Positions 36,183 to 43,851 of a stretch of DNA of 64,000 bases are shown in pieces. The notes under the pieces are model-generated. The model was not told the DNA's origin, ran no database searches, and was given only the letters and a program-made list of their open reading frames with translations. This stretch comes from DASVDE01 sp963740065 (lineage in GTDB: Bacteria; Actinomycetota; Thermoleophilia; Solirubrobacterales; 70-9), in contig CAVUCS010000003.1 of assembly GCA_963740065.1 (NCBI GenBank), positions 21,891-85,890 of the forward strand, read 5' to 3'. Positions within the stretch are counted from its first letter, which is position 1. Every line of letters starts with the position of its first letter. Both the position numbers and the translations under genes were made by a program.

Positions 36183-37043
36183 TCAGGAGCCGGGCTGAAC
36201 CACCAAGGCCCAGGTCCCACGCACGTCATAGACACCTGCGGCGACGGCACTGGAGTCGGTCACAAGTCCAGCTCCAGTTCCGGCCCCCGTGCCGCCAGCG
36301 ACGGGGCCGGGGAGGGTGAGGTTTTCCGGCTTTCCTAGGGTGCTGGAATCCGGATAGTACGCGCAGATGATGCCGGGAAAGTCGCCCGCCATCGTCGACG
36401 GCGTCGGGTTGTTTACGTTGCCCGTGCAGCCGATGAAATCACTTCCGCCGCCCTCGGTGTAGTGGACGAGATTCCCCACGACAGAGGTATCGACCGGGAC
36501 GGTGAAACTGAATCCGATTGGAATATTCTCTCCGGCGGAGGCGGCACTACCGTGGGCTGACCAGGTGCCCTTCATCACCGCGCCGGGAGGAGCCGCATTG
36601 ACGACCCAAGGCGAACCGGCGTTGCCGTTGCTTCCGTTCTCGCCGTTGCAGACGTAGTCGACGGTGGCGGAGGTCAGTTTCTTGCCGCCGTTGAGGCAGT
36701 TGGAGCCGGGGTCCTCGTTGGTGACGGAGACGCCCTGACCGGCGTTGCCGTCGCCGCCTCTACCACCTCTGTCGCCGGTGTCACCCTTATCGCCCTTGGC
36801 GCCTGCAGGACCAGCGGGACCAGCAGGACCAGCGGGACCAGCCGGACCGGCGGGACCGCGCTTGCCCTGCGGACCGCGCTTGGCCTTGGCCTTCTTCTTC
36901 TTCTTGTGCTTCTTGGAAGCGGAGGCGACCTGGTCGCCGCCACCCTGTGCGGCAACAGCGCCGCCGGCGAGGGCGACGACAAGCGCCATGATCGCCACGA
37001 CCAAACCGGCCGTGCCGAAGTGGCTACGGAATCGATTCAACAT
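36183..37043 (-). CDS. Collagen-like secreted protein, unit II
   Basis: 286 residues. The N-terminus is identical to the unit I protein for the first 35 residues (MLNRFRSHFGTAGLVVAIMA...), followed by a basic stretch, Gly-X-Y repeats (GPAGPAGPAGPAGPAGPAG, GDKGDTGDRGGRGGDGNAG) and a larger C-terminal domain with paired Cys (DPGSNCLNGGKKLTSATVDY, CNGENG). The globular domain differs from unit I while the anchor is conserved, as expected of adhesins that vary at the tip. It is preceded by the conserved leader and AAGGAGAG ribosome site. Confidence 0.85.
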   Translation of the reverse strand: MLNRFRSHFGTAGLVVAIMALVVALAGGAVAAQGGGDQVASASKKHKKKKKAKAKRGPQGKRGPAGPAGPAGPAGPAGPAGAKGDKGDTGDRGGRGGDGNAGQGVSVTNEDPGSNCLNGGKKLTSATVDYVCNGENGSNGNAGSPWVVNAAPPGAVMKGTWSAHGSAASAGENIPIGFSFTVPVDTSVVGNLVHYTEGGGSDFIGCTGNVNNPTPSTMAGDFPGIICAYYPDSSTLGKPENLTLPGPVAGGTGAGTGAGLVTDSSAVAAGVYDVRGTWALVVQPGS

Positions 37044-37420
37044 GAGATGTTCTCTCCTTGTGTAGCGCCCGCCGGGATTAGCCCGGCCGGCCTTGTTGAC
37101 ATCGCCGGCGGGAACCCATCCCCCCGGCGGGTTGACTGCTCAATGAGGCCGACGCGGGCCATCGGGCCCGCGGCGGGTGCTGCGTGAGATGAAGAAGGTG
37201 TGGGGCTCGTCTCCTGACTGGCGTCAAAGCGAGACGAGCCCCGGGACGCCGAATGCCAGGGAGAGCAGTCGGACGCCGGTTGAGGGCCGATTCGGCCCTC
37301 GAAGACTTTGTGAATGGGCAGGCTGCTCGCCTCCGGCGGTGCCTTTGCGTCCCGTTTCACTGCGATACCTCTCCCCTTGTTTCCCTGGCGAGTCGCTTTC
37401 CCGAGCGGCTCGCTTCCCTG
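37044..37420 (-). ncRNA. Conserved structured 5' leader of surface operon II (riboswitch-like)
   Basis: Second copy of the 377-bp leader. GGGACGCAAAG is at 37353-37343 and the long hairpin at 37202-37242. The short stem after the core reads CGCC-GGA-GGCG here and CGCC-CAA-GGCG in copy 3, so the loop varies while the stem is kept. Confidence 0.6.
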
Positions 37421-37651
37421 AACTTGACCTCTGCCCGTCTGAGGGCTGAGGTTGTTCCCTGTGGCGCTCTTTGTGGGAGCGCGTGGTCACTTTTGCATAC
37501 CTGTCGCGTCTTGTCCAGGTACTTCTTTGGTATGCCGCCTATTGTTGGCTTACCAAAGCCATTTGCGCGACAAAAGTTTTTGGGGTGGAGCGGCCGGCGG
37601 AGCCGTTTGGAGACGCGTCGGCCCCCGAAAACAGGGGGGCGAATTCCCAGC

Positions 37652-37695
37652 GCTGTCGACTTATTGGTGGCAATGGCGACCACAAAGTCGAAAGC
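37652..37695. repeat. Palindrome family C, copy C1 (44 bp), at the start of the second DUF559 gene
   Basis: Runs from GCTGTCGACTTATTGGTGG to CCACAAAGTCGAAAGC. It contains the ATG (37673) of the AbiEi/DUF559 gene, whose first seven codons (MATTKSK) lie within it. Confidence 0.85.
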
Positions 37696-38617
37696 GAGGG
37701 CCGGGGAGGGGTCTGGGGGACGGAGCGCTCGCGCCTGGGCGCTGGCGCGGAGACAACACGGGGTGCTGACCCGGGCTGACCTGGTCGGGCTCGGGTTCAG
37801 CCCGGCGGCGATCAAGCACCGCGTGGCAACGGGGCGCCTGCATCCGGTGATGCGCGGCGTCTATGCGGTGGGCCGGCCCGACCTGACGCGCGAGGGATGG
37901 TGGATGGCGGCGGTTCTCGCCTGCGGCGAGGGAGCGATGCTCAGCCACGGCAGCGCCGCGGCTCTGTGGGGAATCGGGAAGGAACGGTGGGGGCGGATCG
38001 ACATCAGCATCCGGCGGCACGGGGAGCACCGGCGGGCCGGGCTGCGGGTGAGGAGCCGGCCGTCGCTGCCGGAGGAGGATGTGACGAGACGCAACGGGAT
38101 CCCCGTGACCTGCCTGGTGCGGACGCTGCTGGATCGGGCGACGGAGGTGGGCCCGGAGACCCTCGAGCGCGCCGTCAACGAGGCCGACAAGCACGACCTG
38201 ATCGACCCCGAGGCACTGCGCGAGGCGCTGGAAGAGTACGCGGGCGAACCGGGCGTGCGAGTGCTGCGCACGCTGCTCGACAGGCGCACCTTCCGCCTCT
38301 CCGACTCCAAGCTGGAGATGCACTTCCGGCCGATCGCGCGGGCGGCGGGCCTGCCGCAACCGCTTACCAAGCAGTGGGTCAACGGCTTCGAGGTCGACTT
38401 CTTCTGGCCGGACCTGGGGCTGGTGATCGAAACCGACGGCCTGCGCTACCACCGCACTCCGTTCACCCAGAGCAGCGACAATCGTCGCGACCAGACCCAT
38501 ACCTCAACCGGGCTCACCCATCTGCGCTTCAGCCACTACCAGATCAAATACAAACCGCGGGAGGTGAGCGACACGCTGCGCAGAACCGCCGCCTTCCTAC
38601 CCCGCCAGGCCGCCTAA
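37673..38617 (+). CDS. AbiEi-type winged-helix / DUF559 endonuclease-like protein, bracketed by palindrome C
   Basis: 314 residues. Winged-helix AbiEi-like domain (ARRQHGVLTRADLVGLGFS, LHPVMRGVYAVGR, MLSHGSAAALWGI) and C-terminal DUF559/Vsr-like domain: VNGFEVDFFWPDLGLVIETD supplies the D and E-x-D residues, followed by LRYHRTPFTQSSDNRRDQ and FSHYQIKYKP. It is homologous along its whole length to the protein at 3675-4628. Palindrome C1 overlaps the start codon and C2 begins 28 bp after the stop, mirroring family A around the first homologue. Divergent from surface operon II. Nuclease and DNA-binding roles come from the family; the relation to the palindromes is inferred. Confidence 0.85.
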   Translation: MATTKSKARAGEGSGGRSARAWALARRQHGVLTRADLVGLGFSPAAIKHRVATGRLHPVMRGVYAVGRPDLTREGWWMAAVLACGEGAMLSHGSAAALWGIGKERWGRIDISIRRHGEHRRAGLRVRSRPSLPEEDVTRRNGIPVTCLVRTLLDRATEVGPETLERAVNEADKHDLIDPEALREALEEYAGEPGVRVLRTLLDRRTFRLSDSKLEMHFRPIARAAGLPQPLTKQWVNGFEVDFFWPDLGLVIETDGLRYHRTPFTQSSDNRRDQTHTSTGLTHLRFSHYQIKYKPREVSDTLRRTAAFLPRQAA

Positions 38618-38644
38618 TCCCTCCCAGACCCCCGACCCCCGGCC

Positions 38645-38688
38645 CATTTCGACTTTTGGGCGGCCCCAACGACCACAAAGTCGAAAGC
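38645..38688. repeat. Palindrome family C, copy C2 (44 bp), 3' of the second DUF559 gene
   Basis: Begins CATTTCGACTTTTGGG and ends CCACAAAGTCGAAAGC; the right halves of C1 and C2 are identical for at least 20 bp. Confidence 0.85.
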
Positions 38689-38822
38689 GGTGTTGGGCGA
38701 CCCCGAATGACGTCCGAAGAGGGCTCGGATTGTTAATTCGGTACGGGAGTGTCCACAGACAGCCTCAGGGGTGTACAATCTCGTTTACTTAAACAGGGTT
38801 GTCTGCACTGAGGAGTCATTGC

Positions 38823-39563
38823 ATGTCCCCTACAGCCTCTCCCAACGACAAAGGAAACGGCGCTCCCAAGCCAAATGACGAGCTTGGTGGCCTGATTGCC
38901 GACGAACGGCTGCCGGCGGGGCGGGCGGACCTTCCGGAGCCCCTGGTCGCCCACTCCCAGCGCGAGCGGATCCTGATGGCGATGGCCGAGAGTTGCTCGG
39001 AAAAGGGCTATGGGGCGACGACGATCACCGACATCGTCAGAGAGGCGGGCGTCTCCCGCGCCACCTTCTATGAGCTGTTCCGCGACAAGGGGGACTGCTT
39101 CCACGCCGCGATGGAGCTTTCGCTGGCCGACGCGATGGGGCGGATCGTCGAGGTCTACTCCCCCGACAAGCCGTGGGCGGCGATGGTGCGCGACGCGACG
39201 GAGACCTTCCTCGACCTGCTCGCCAGCCGGCCCGCCTTCGCCCGCATGGCGATGGTCGAGGCGCCCTCCACCGGAGAGCGCGGGACCGAGCTTTACTCCT
39301 CCGGCAAGCGGGTCCTGCAGGCGCTGCTGGATCGCGGCCGCGACGACCCGATGGAGGACCCGGGCATCCCCTCCAGCGCCGGGCGCGCCGCGCTGGCCGC
39401 AGCCGAATCGCTGATCGTCGGCCAGATCCTCGCCGGCAACGCCGACCGCCTGCGCGAGCTGCTTCCCGACATCGTCTACATCACAACCGTTCCCTACCTC
39501 GGCCAGGATGAGGCGCTCCGCCAGTCCCGGGAGGCCGAGAGATCGCTACGCGTAGGGGGATAG
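38823..39563 (+). CDS. TetR/AcrR-family regulator (first of three in a row)
   Basis: 246 residues. N-terminal TetR helix-turn-helix: SQRERILMAMAESCSEKGYG, then ITDIVREAGVSRATFYELFR and DKGDCFHAAME. The C-terminal ligand-binding domain is helical with a conserved ending DIVYITTVPYLGQDEA shared with the two following genes, so the three are paralogues. The ATG at 38823 is set by GAGGAG 8 nt upstream; an extended form from 38799 is less likely. TACAAT at about 38774 may be the -10 box. The next gene starts 5 nt after the stop. Confidence 0.87.
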   Translation: MSPTASPNDKGNGAPKPNDELGGLIADERLPAGRADLPEPLVAHSQRERILMAMAESCSEKGYGATTITDIVREAGVSRATFYELFRDKGDCFHAAMELSLADAMGRIVEVYSPDKPWAAMVRDATETFLDLLASRPAFARMAMVEAPSTGERGTELYSSGKRVLQALLDRGRDDPMEDPGIPSSAGRAALAAAESLIVGQILAGNADRLRELLPDIVYITTVPYLGQDEALRQSREAERSLRVGG

Positions 39564-39568
39564 CCCGC

Positions 39569-40249
39569 GTGGCGAGAGGCAGGGGGGCCAAAGAAATAGG
39601 GGGGTGGCGGCCTCCCCGGGGCCGCCACGGCCTGCCGCCAGAGGTGGTCGCCCGTAGTCAGCGGCAGCGGCTGCTGGAGGCGACGATCCGCGTCGTCGCG
39701 GAGAAAGGCTACGGGCCGAGCACGGTCGCCGACCTGACCCGCGAGGCGGGGATCTCCCGCACCACCTTCTATGAGATGTTCGAGGACAAGCAGGGCTGCT
39801 TCCTCGCCGCCTACGACGCGGCGGTCGACGCGCTGGTGCGTCGGGTGGGCGATGTCTACGACAGAGCCGAGGGCGACTGGCCGCAGCGGGCGCGGGCGGG
39901 GCTGGCGACTTTTTTGGAGGCGCTGGCCGAGGAGCCGGCGCTGGCGCGGCTGGCGCTGGTCGACGTCGGCGCGGCGGGGCCGGCGGCGCAGCGCCGCTAC
40001 CGGGCCGCGGTGCAGCGGCTGACGCCGCTCTTCGACGACGGGCGCGACTTCGCCCCCGGGGGGCGGGGCTTGCCGGCGAACGTCTCGCGGATGGCGATCG
40101 GCGGCGTGGCCGGCTTGGTCGTCGATGAACTTTTATCTGGACGGGCGGAGCACTTGCCTGCAATACTCCCTGACGTTCTCTTCGCCGCGCTGACGCCCTA
40201 TCTAGGGCCAGACGTCGCCGCCAGGGAGGTAGCGAAGGCGAAGCTGTAA
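39569..40249 (+). CDS. TetR/AcrR-family regulator (second of three)
   Basis: 226 residues from a GTG at 39569, five bases after the preceding stop, so co-translated with it. HTH: SQRQRLLEATIRVVAEKGYG, ADLTREAGISRTTFYEMFED, KQGCFLAAYDAAVDALVRRV. The C-terminus LPDVLFAALTPYLGPDVAA matches its neighbours. Ligand and targets unknown; two coupled paralogous TetR proteins could form heterodimers. Confidence 0.87.
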   Translation: MARGRGAKEIGGWRPPRGRHGLPPEVVARSQRQRLLEATIRVVAEKGYGPSTVADLTREAGISRTTFYEMFEDKQGCFLAAYDAAVDALVRRVGDVYDRAEGDWPQRARAGLATFLEALAEEPALARLALVDVGAAGPAAQRRYRAAVQRLTPLFDDGRDFAPGGRGLPANVSRMAIGGVAGLVVDELLSGRAEHLPAILPDVLFAALTPYLGPDVAAREVAKAKL

Positions 40250-40280
40250 GAGGTTCGGGTACGCAGGCAGTACAAGGGAG

Positions 40281-40298
40281 GCGTCTATTTATAGACGC
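40281..40298. promoter_or_regulatory. Candidate TetR operator GCGTCTA-TTTA-TAGACGC
   Basis: 18-bp inverted repeat with perfect 7-bp arms, 35 bp upstream of the third TetR start codon and downstream of the second TetR gene. Typical size and place for an autoregulatory TetR site. Confidence 0.6.
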
Positions 40299-40332
40299 AC
40301 GTGTTCAAACGACCTAAACTCCCTTGTTAGCC

Positions 40333-40941
40333 ATGGATACACGCCGCAAAGCGCTGTTGGAGGCGATGGTGCGCGTCGTCGGCGAGAAGGGCTACAAGGC
40401 GACGTCGGTGGCCGACGTGATCGAGGCGGCCGACACCTCCCGCTCCACCTTCTACAAACACTTCGACGACAAGCACGACTGCTTCCTCGCCGCCTACGAC
40501 ATGATCGCCGAGCGGGTGATGGGCGAGGTCGTGGCCAACTGCGACGGGCGCCAGCCGTGGCTGGTGCGGATGGAGCGCGGCCTGGCGACGATCGTCGAGC
40601 TGTTCGCGATCGACCCCTTCCTGGCGCGGACCGCGGTGGTCGAGGTCGTCGCCGCCGGCGCCGACGCGCGGCGGCGCCACTGGGCGGCGCTGACCAGGCT
40701 CGCCGACTTCCTCGAGGACGGGCGGGCGATGAACGGAAACCGCGAGCTGCCCAACAACACGGCGATGATGTCCGCCGGCGCCGTCTCCGGCCTGATCTTC
40801 GATGAGCTACAGGCGAGCCGGGCCGAAGCGCTGCCGGGCCTCTTCCCCGACCTGCTCTTCGCGATGCTCGTCCCCTACCTCGGCCCTCAGGCCGCGGCGG
40901 AGGAGATGCGGCGAGCGGCGACGACGGTCGCGCCGGGCTGA
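40333..40941 (+). CDS. TetR/AcrR-family regulator (third of three)
   Basis: 202 residues from ATG 40333. HTH: RRKALLEAMVRVVGEKGYKA, ADVIEAADTSRSTFYKHFDD, KHDCFLAAYDMIAERVMG. The C-terminus ends LVPYLGPQAAAEEMRRAATT. Its last 17 codons plus the adjoining palindrome are repeated at 41959-42063, on the far side of the XRE/nucleotidyltransferase pair. It has its own operator-like palindrome upstream, so it is probably transcribed separately from the two preceding TetR genes. Confidence 0.87.
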   Translation: MDTRRKALLEAMVRVVGEKGYKATSVADVIEAADTSRSTFYKHFDDKHDCFLAAYDMIAERVMGEVVANCDGRQPWLVRMERGLATIVELFAIDPFLARTAVVEVVAAGADARRRHWAALTRLADFLEDGRAMNGNRELPNNTAMMSAGAVSGLIFDELQASRAEALPGLFPDLLFAMLVPYLGPQAAAEEMRRAATTVAPG

Positions 40942-40942
40942 G

Positions 40943-41029
40943 CCGTTCCGCTGCGCGGGCCGTTCCGCTGCGCGGGCCGTTCCGCTGCGAGTTATGCCTG
41001 ACTGTCAGCGATAAGTCGCAGCGGAACGG
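40943..41029. repeat. Palindrome family B, copy B2 (40977-41029) preceded by two tandem 17-bp partial copies
   Basis: CCGTTCCGCTGCGCGGG occurs twice in tandem at 40943-40959 and 40960-40976, then the full 53-bp element follows (23-nt arms, loop GACTGTC). The tandem left-arm units look like slippage or abortive copying of the element. It lies between convergent genes. Confidence 0.88.
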
Positions 41030-41045
41030 GGTGAGCGGCCGCGGA

Positions 41046-41567
41046 TCATTGAGGGCGGCGGGCGGCGAGGAGAGTCGCGACGTCCTCCAGATCCTGGTCG
41101 CGGCCGGACTCTCGCTTCAGACGGATCAGGTCGTCGAAGCCGATGGCGCGGATGCTGACGCCCTCGACGACGGCCTCCACCGCGCGCGGGCGCATCTCTT
41201 CATAAGGGCGGCCACCGGGGATTTCACTGGGATCGAAGAGGTCAAGCCCCCCGGCGTTCGTGCGCAAGGTGAAGTTGCCGCCGGCCAGGAGATCATTTGG
41301 GTCGTGGGGGTCGACATCGAGAAGGTCGGCGTCGACTCCGAAGAGATTGGCACCGAGCTCGGTGAGCGCCGCGGCCAAGCGCTCCATGTTCTCCGCATTC
41401 CACTCGATCAGGACGTCCACGTCGCGGGTGTTGCGAACGTGGCCATGGACGTTGACCGCGACGCCGCCGATCGTCAGGTACTCGACCTCGTGGCGCTGCA
41501 GGGCTTCGAAGATCCGCACCGGGTCCAGCGGGCCGCGGTCAAGCTCGGAGGGCAGGTTCTCGAACAC
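41046..41567 (-). CDS. Nucleotidyltransferase-type toxin (MNT/AbiEii-like)
   Basis: 173 residues. The nucleotidyltransferase core is EYLTIGGVAVNVHGHVRNTR followed by DVDVLIEW, giving the G-G and D-x-D metal-binding pattern of the superfamily; later FDDLIRLKRESGRDQDLEDV is the usual C-terminal substrate helix. Such proteins paired with an XRE antitoxin form MenAT/AbiE-like systems that modify tRNA or other targets. The start is 3 nt after the stop of the XRE gene, so the pair is co-translated. It sits between palindromes B2 and B3. Confidence 0.8.
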   Translation of the reverse strand: MFENLPSELDRGPLDPVRIFEALQRHEVEYLTIGGVAVNVHGHVRNTRDVDVLIEWNAENMERLAAALTELGANLFGVDADLLDVDPHDPNDLLAGGNFTLRTNAGGLDLFDPSEIPGGRPYEEMRPRAVEAVVEGVSIRAIGFDDLIRLKRESGRDQDLEDVATLLAARRPQ

Positions 41568-41570
41568 CGC

Positions 41571-41936
41571 TCAATCCTCCCGCCCGGAGAGCGGCCGCAC
41601 CTCGGCCCTGGCGAGGCGATCGCCGAAACGCATCCACTCGAACAGGCTCTCCAGGCGCTGGGAGGGGGTGAGCTGGGCCTCGGCGGCGAGGTGGACGGGA
41701 TCGGCCCGACTGCCGGCAAGCGCATGCAGCTCGACGGTGGGCTCGAAACCGAGCGCCCGCAAGCAGGTGGCGAAGCGCTCGAAGGAAGGCGACTCGTGGC
41801 CGTTCTCAATGCGGCTGATCGCCGGCGCCGCGATCCCGGTGCGGATCGCCAGCCGGCGCTGAGAGACACCCGCCTGGCGGCGAGCCTCGAACAGGGTCCG
41901 TCCGAGGACGGGGCTGCTCGCATTCCCCTTTGACAT
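41571..41936 (-). CDS. XRE-family HTH antitoxin-like protein
   Basis: 121 residues. HTH_3: LGRTLFEARRQAGVSQRRLA, IRTGIAAPAISRIENGHESP, SFERFATCLRALGFEPTVEL. The C-terminal tail (HLAAEAQLTPSQRLESLFEW) probably binds the partner. First gene of the two-gene unit with the nucleotidyltransferase. CGTTAACG just upstream is a likely operator. Confidence 0.82.
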   Translation of the reverse strand: MSKGNASSPVLGRTLFEARRQAGVSQRRLAIRTGIAAPAISRIENGHESPSFERFATCLRALGFEPTVELHALAGSRADPVHLAAEAQLTPSQRLESLFEWMRFGDRLARAEVRPLSGRED

Positions 41937-41944
41937 AACGGATA

Positions 41945-41952
41945 CGTTAACG
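41945..41952. promoter_or_regulatory. Candidate operator CGTTAACG of the XRE/nucleotidyltransferase pair
   Basis: 8-bp palindrome within GCGTTAACGTATCCGTTATG, 9 bp before the XRE start codon; a site there would autoregulate the pair. Confidence 0.35.
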
Positions 41953-41958
41953 CATGCT

Positions 41959-42009
41959 CAGGCGGCGGAGGAAATGCGGCGGGCGGCGGTGACGGTGGCG
42001 CCGGGCTGA
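41959..42009 (+). pseudogene. Duplicated 3' fragment of the third TetR gene
   Basis: Reads QAAEEMRRAAVTVAPG and a stop, matching the end of the TetR gene at 40333-40941, and runs straight into palindrome B3 as the original runs into B2. No 5' part is present. Confidence 0.75.
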
Positions 42010-42010
42010 G

Positions 42011-42063
42011 CCGTTCCGCTGCGACTTATCTCTGTATGTCAGAGATAAGTCGCAGCGGAACGG
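42011..42063. repeat. Palindrome family B, copy B3 (53 bp, perfect)
   Basis: Perfect 23-bp arms (42011-42033 and 42041-42063) around GTATGTC. It separates the XRE/nucleotidyltransferase module from the next one. Confidence 0.92.
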
Positions 42064-42073
42064 GGTGGGCGGC

Positions 42074-42580
42074 CTAGCCGGCGCCGAATATCTCTTCGAC
42101 GAAGAAGCGGGCGGCGGGATCGAGCCTGTCGCCGTAGGTTCGCTCGGCGATCGCGAGGACTTCATCGGCTCGCTCGAGGCCGAGCTCGGCGGCGAGCAGG
42201 CGCAGGTCGTCCTCGTCCTCGCCGACGCGGTGGGCCAGAACCTTGAGAGTAAGCAACGTTTCGGGAGAAGCCGCGAGGCAGCGGAGGCCCGGCAGGTCGA
42301 GGATCGGCATCGCGGCGGGGTCTCTTCCCGCAAGAAAGCCATTGACGGCATCGTTGAGCCACCCGCCGGGCAACTCAAGCTGCCCTGCCACAACCGCGGC
42401 CGCCTCATAGACGATGCCCTTGGGCTCGAACACCGCCTCGATGTCTCGCGTCGCCCGCCGCTCGTCGAAGGCAAGGGCGATCGCGGCGCCGCCGACGACG
42501 TACATCTCAGCACTGACGCCCCGGCGCTCCAACTCCGCCGCGAGGGCGGTGAGCGCGCCGACGATCTCTCCGCGGTCCAT
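42074..42580 (-). CDS. DUF6036-type nucleotidyltransferase (toxin-like)
   Basis: 168 residues from ATG 42580. The nucleotidyltransferase motif is VSAEMYVVGGAAIALAFDER followed by ATRDIEAVF, and later LLTLKVLAHRVGEDEDDLRL supplies the helix with the E/D-rich DEDDL. Proteins of this type pair with a small upstream partner in toxin-antitoxin-like loci. The start lies 2 nt after the stop of the 144-residue gene. Palindromes B3 and B4 bracket the pair. Confidence 0.75.
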   Translation of the reverse strand: MDRGEIVGALTALAAELERRGVSAEMYVVGGAAIALAFDERRATRDIEAVFEPKGIVYEAAAVVAGQLELPGGWLNDAVNGFLAGRDPAAMPILDLPGLRCLAASPETLLTLKVLAHRVGEDEDDLRLLAAELGLERADEVLAIAERTYGDRLDPAARFFVEEIFGAG

Positions 42581-42582
42581 GC

Positions 42583-43017
42583 TCAGACGCGGTGCAGAGA
42601 GCGTTCGGGGACGAAGACGCCGCGCCGGCGGAAAGCGGCCGGGGCCTGGGCGATAGATACGGCGCGAAAGCCGGGCGTGTCGCTGACGAACCAGAAGCGG
42701 CTGAGGAAGCGGTCGGGCTCGACGGACCATGCCGGACGGCTCAGATGGTGGATGGCGGCCAGATGTTCGGCGAGCGCGCCGAGGTAGGCGTCGTGGCGTG
42801 GGTCGCCGGTCGCCGCCGGCTCTTCCGCGATCGCATCCGCCCGCGAACTGTCGTCGCCGCGAAGCGCGAACTCATCGAGGAATTCCCGCACGGCATGCCG
42901 GAAGTCCTCGCCGCCGGCGACGCGCCGCGGCACGCCGGCGAGAGTCGCGGTCATCCGCTCCGCCGCTGGAGGATTCGAGGCGAGCCAGTCCGATCGAGTC
43001 GTCAGCGGCATGGCCAT
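42583..43017 (-). CDS. Partner protein of the DUF6036 nucleotidyltransferase (antitoxin-like, unnamed)
   Basis: 144 residues with no family I can name. Sequence features: TTRSDWLASNPPAAERMTA, a DPRHDAYLGALAEHLAAIHH helix, then RPAWSVEPDRFLSRFWFVSD and FRRRGVFVPERSLHRV at the end. The gene is coupled to the nucleotidyltransferase, the arrangement seen for antitoxin-toxin pairs; that role is inferred from context only. Confidence 0.65.
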   Translation of the reverse strand: MAMPLTTRSDWLASNPPAAERMTATLAGVPRRVAGGEDFRHAVREFLDEFALRGDDSSRADAIAEEPAATGDPRHDAYLGALAEHLAAIHHLSRPAWSVEPDRFLSRFWFVSDTPGFRAVSIAQAPAAFRRRGVFVPERSLHRV

Positions 43018-43052
43018 GGTGAGGGGATCGTAGGCGTTTGCTCCGACCTGAC

Positions 43053-43105
43053 CACTTCCGTTGCGAGTTATCCCTGACTGTCAGAGATAAGTCGCAGCGG
43101 AGCGG
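43053..43105. repeat. Palindrome family B, copy B4 (53 bp), supplies the stop of a TetR gene
   Basis: Right arm AGAGATAAGTCGCAGCGG, loop GACTGTC, left arm with several changes (TTCCGTTGCGAGTTATCCCT). On the minus strand it encodes the last residues RSAATYL and the TGA of the TetR gene at 43081-43788. Confidence 0.88.
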
Positions 43106-43788
43106 GGTGAACGGGCGGGCGGCGGGGCTGGAATCGCGGCGGCGACCTTGGCCTTTTCGGCGCCCAGGTAGGGCTCGAGCAGGTACTCGGCGAGCTGGGG
43201 GACGAGGCTGGGGAGCATCTCGGCGACGCCGCTGAGGACGTTGGCGCCGATCAGGGCGGCGAGGTTCTCGACCAGGGTCAGCTCGGTGGCGTCGGGGAGG
43301 TCCTTGGCCGCGGCGTCCTCGTCGCGGCCGGCGCGCAGGAGCGCCGCGGCGCGCTCGGCGTCGGCGCGCTGGCGGGCGGCGACCTCGGGGCCGGCGACCC
43401 GGGCCTCACGGGTGAAGAGGTGGGCGCGCTCGGGGTCGGCGGCGAGGAAGGAGGCGGTGGCGGCAAGCGCCGCGACGACCCGGGCGGGCCATCCCTCGAC
43501 GGTCGCCGCCGCCTCCTCTCCCACCATCCAAAGCTCCCGCGACGCCGCGTCGTAGGCGGCGAGCAGGCAGGCCTCGCGGCTGTCGAAGTACTCGTAGAAG
43601 GTCTTGCGCGAGACGCCGGCGTTGGTGACGACGTGCTCGACGGTGAGCCGGGCGAAGCCCTCCTCGACCAGAGCCTTAGTCACCCCGGACAGCAACCGCC
43701 GCCGCTGGCTCTCGGCGACGTCCTCGCGTGAGATCCGGTGCCGCCCCCGAGGAAGCTGTTCCATCCTCCTCTGAACTCTTTCGTACAT
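43081..43788 (-). CDS. TetR/AcrR-family regulator with palindrome-derived C-terminus
   Basis: 235 residues. HTH: SQRRRLLSGVTKALVEEGFA, EHVVTNAGVSRKTFYEYFDS, REACLLAAYDAASRELW. The C-terminus LVPQLAEYLLEPYLGAEKA resembles the three TetR genes on the other strand. The final eight residues and stop codon come from palindrome B4, so the element has replaced the native 3' end. The ATG at 43788 lacks a ribosome site; the AGGAGG before MEQL (43764) is too close to serve it, so the start is uncertain. Confidence 0.83.
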   Translation of the reverse strand: MYERVQRRMEQLPRGRHRISREDVAESQRRRLLSGVTKALVEEGFARLTVEHVVTNAGVSRKTFYEYFDSREACLLAAYDAASRELWMVGEEAAATVEGWPARVVAALAATASFLAADPERAHLFTREARVAGPEVAARQRADAERAAALLRAGRDEDAAAKDLPDATELTLVENLAALIGANVLSGVAEMLPSLVPQLAEYLLEPYLGAEKAKVAAAIPAPPPARSPRSAATYL

Positions 43789-43851
43789 AACTACACAAGA
43801 GAATAGACATTGCCGTTTCCGCGGTCAAGCGTGGGAGCAGGAGTCTCGCGT

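Noticed and set aside
2419..43105. Family B elements as ordinary rho-independent terminators
   Set aside because: They lack U-runs, and B1 lies between divergent genes where no transcript ends.
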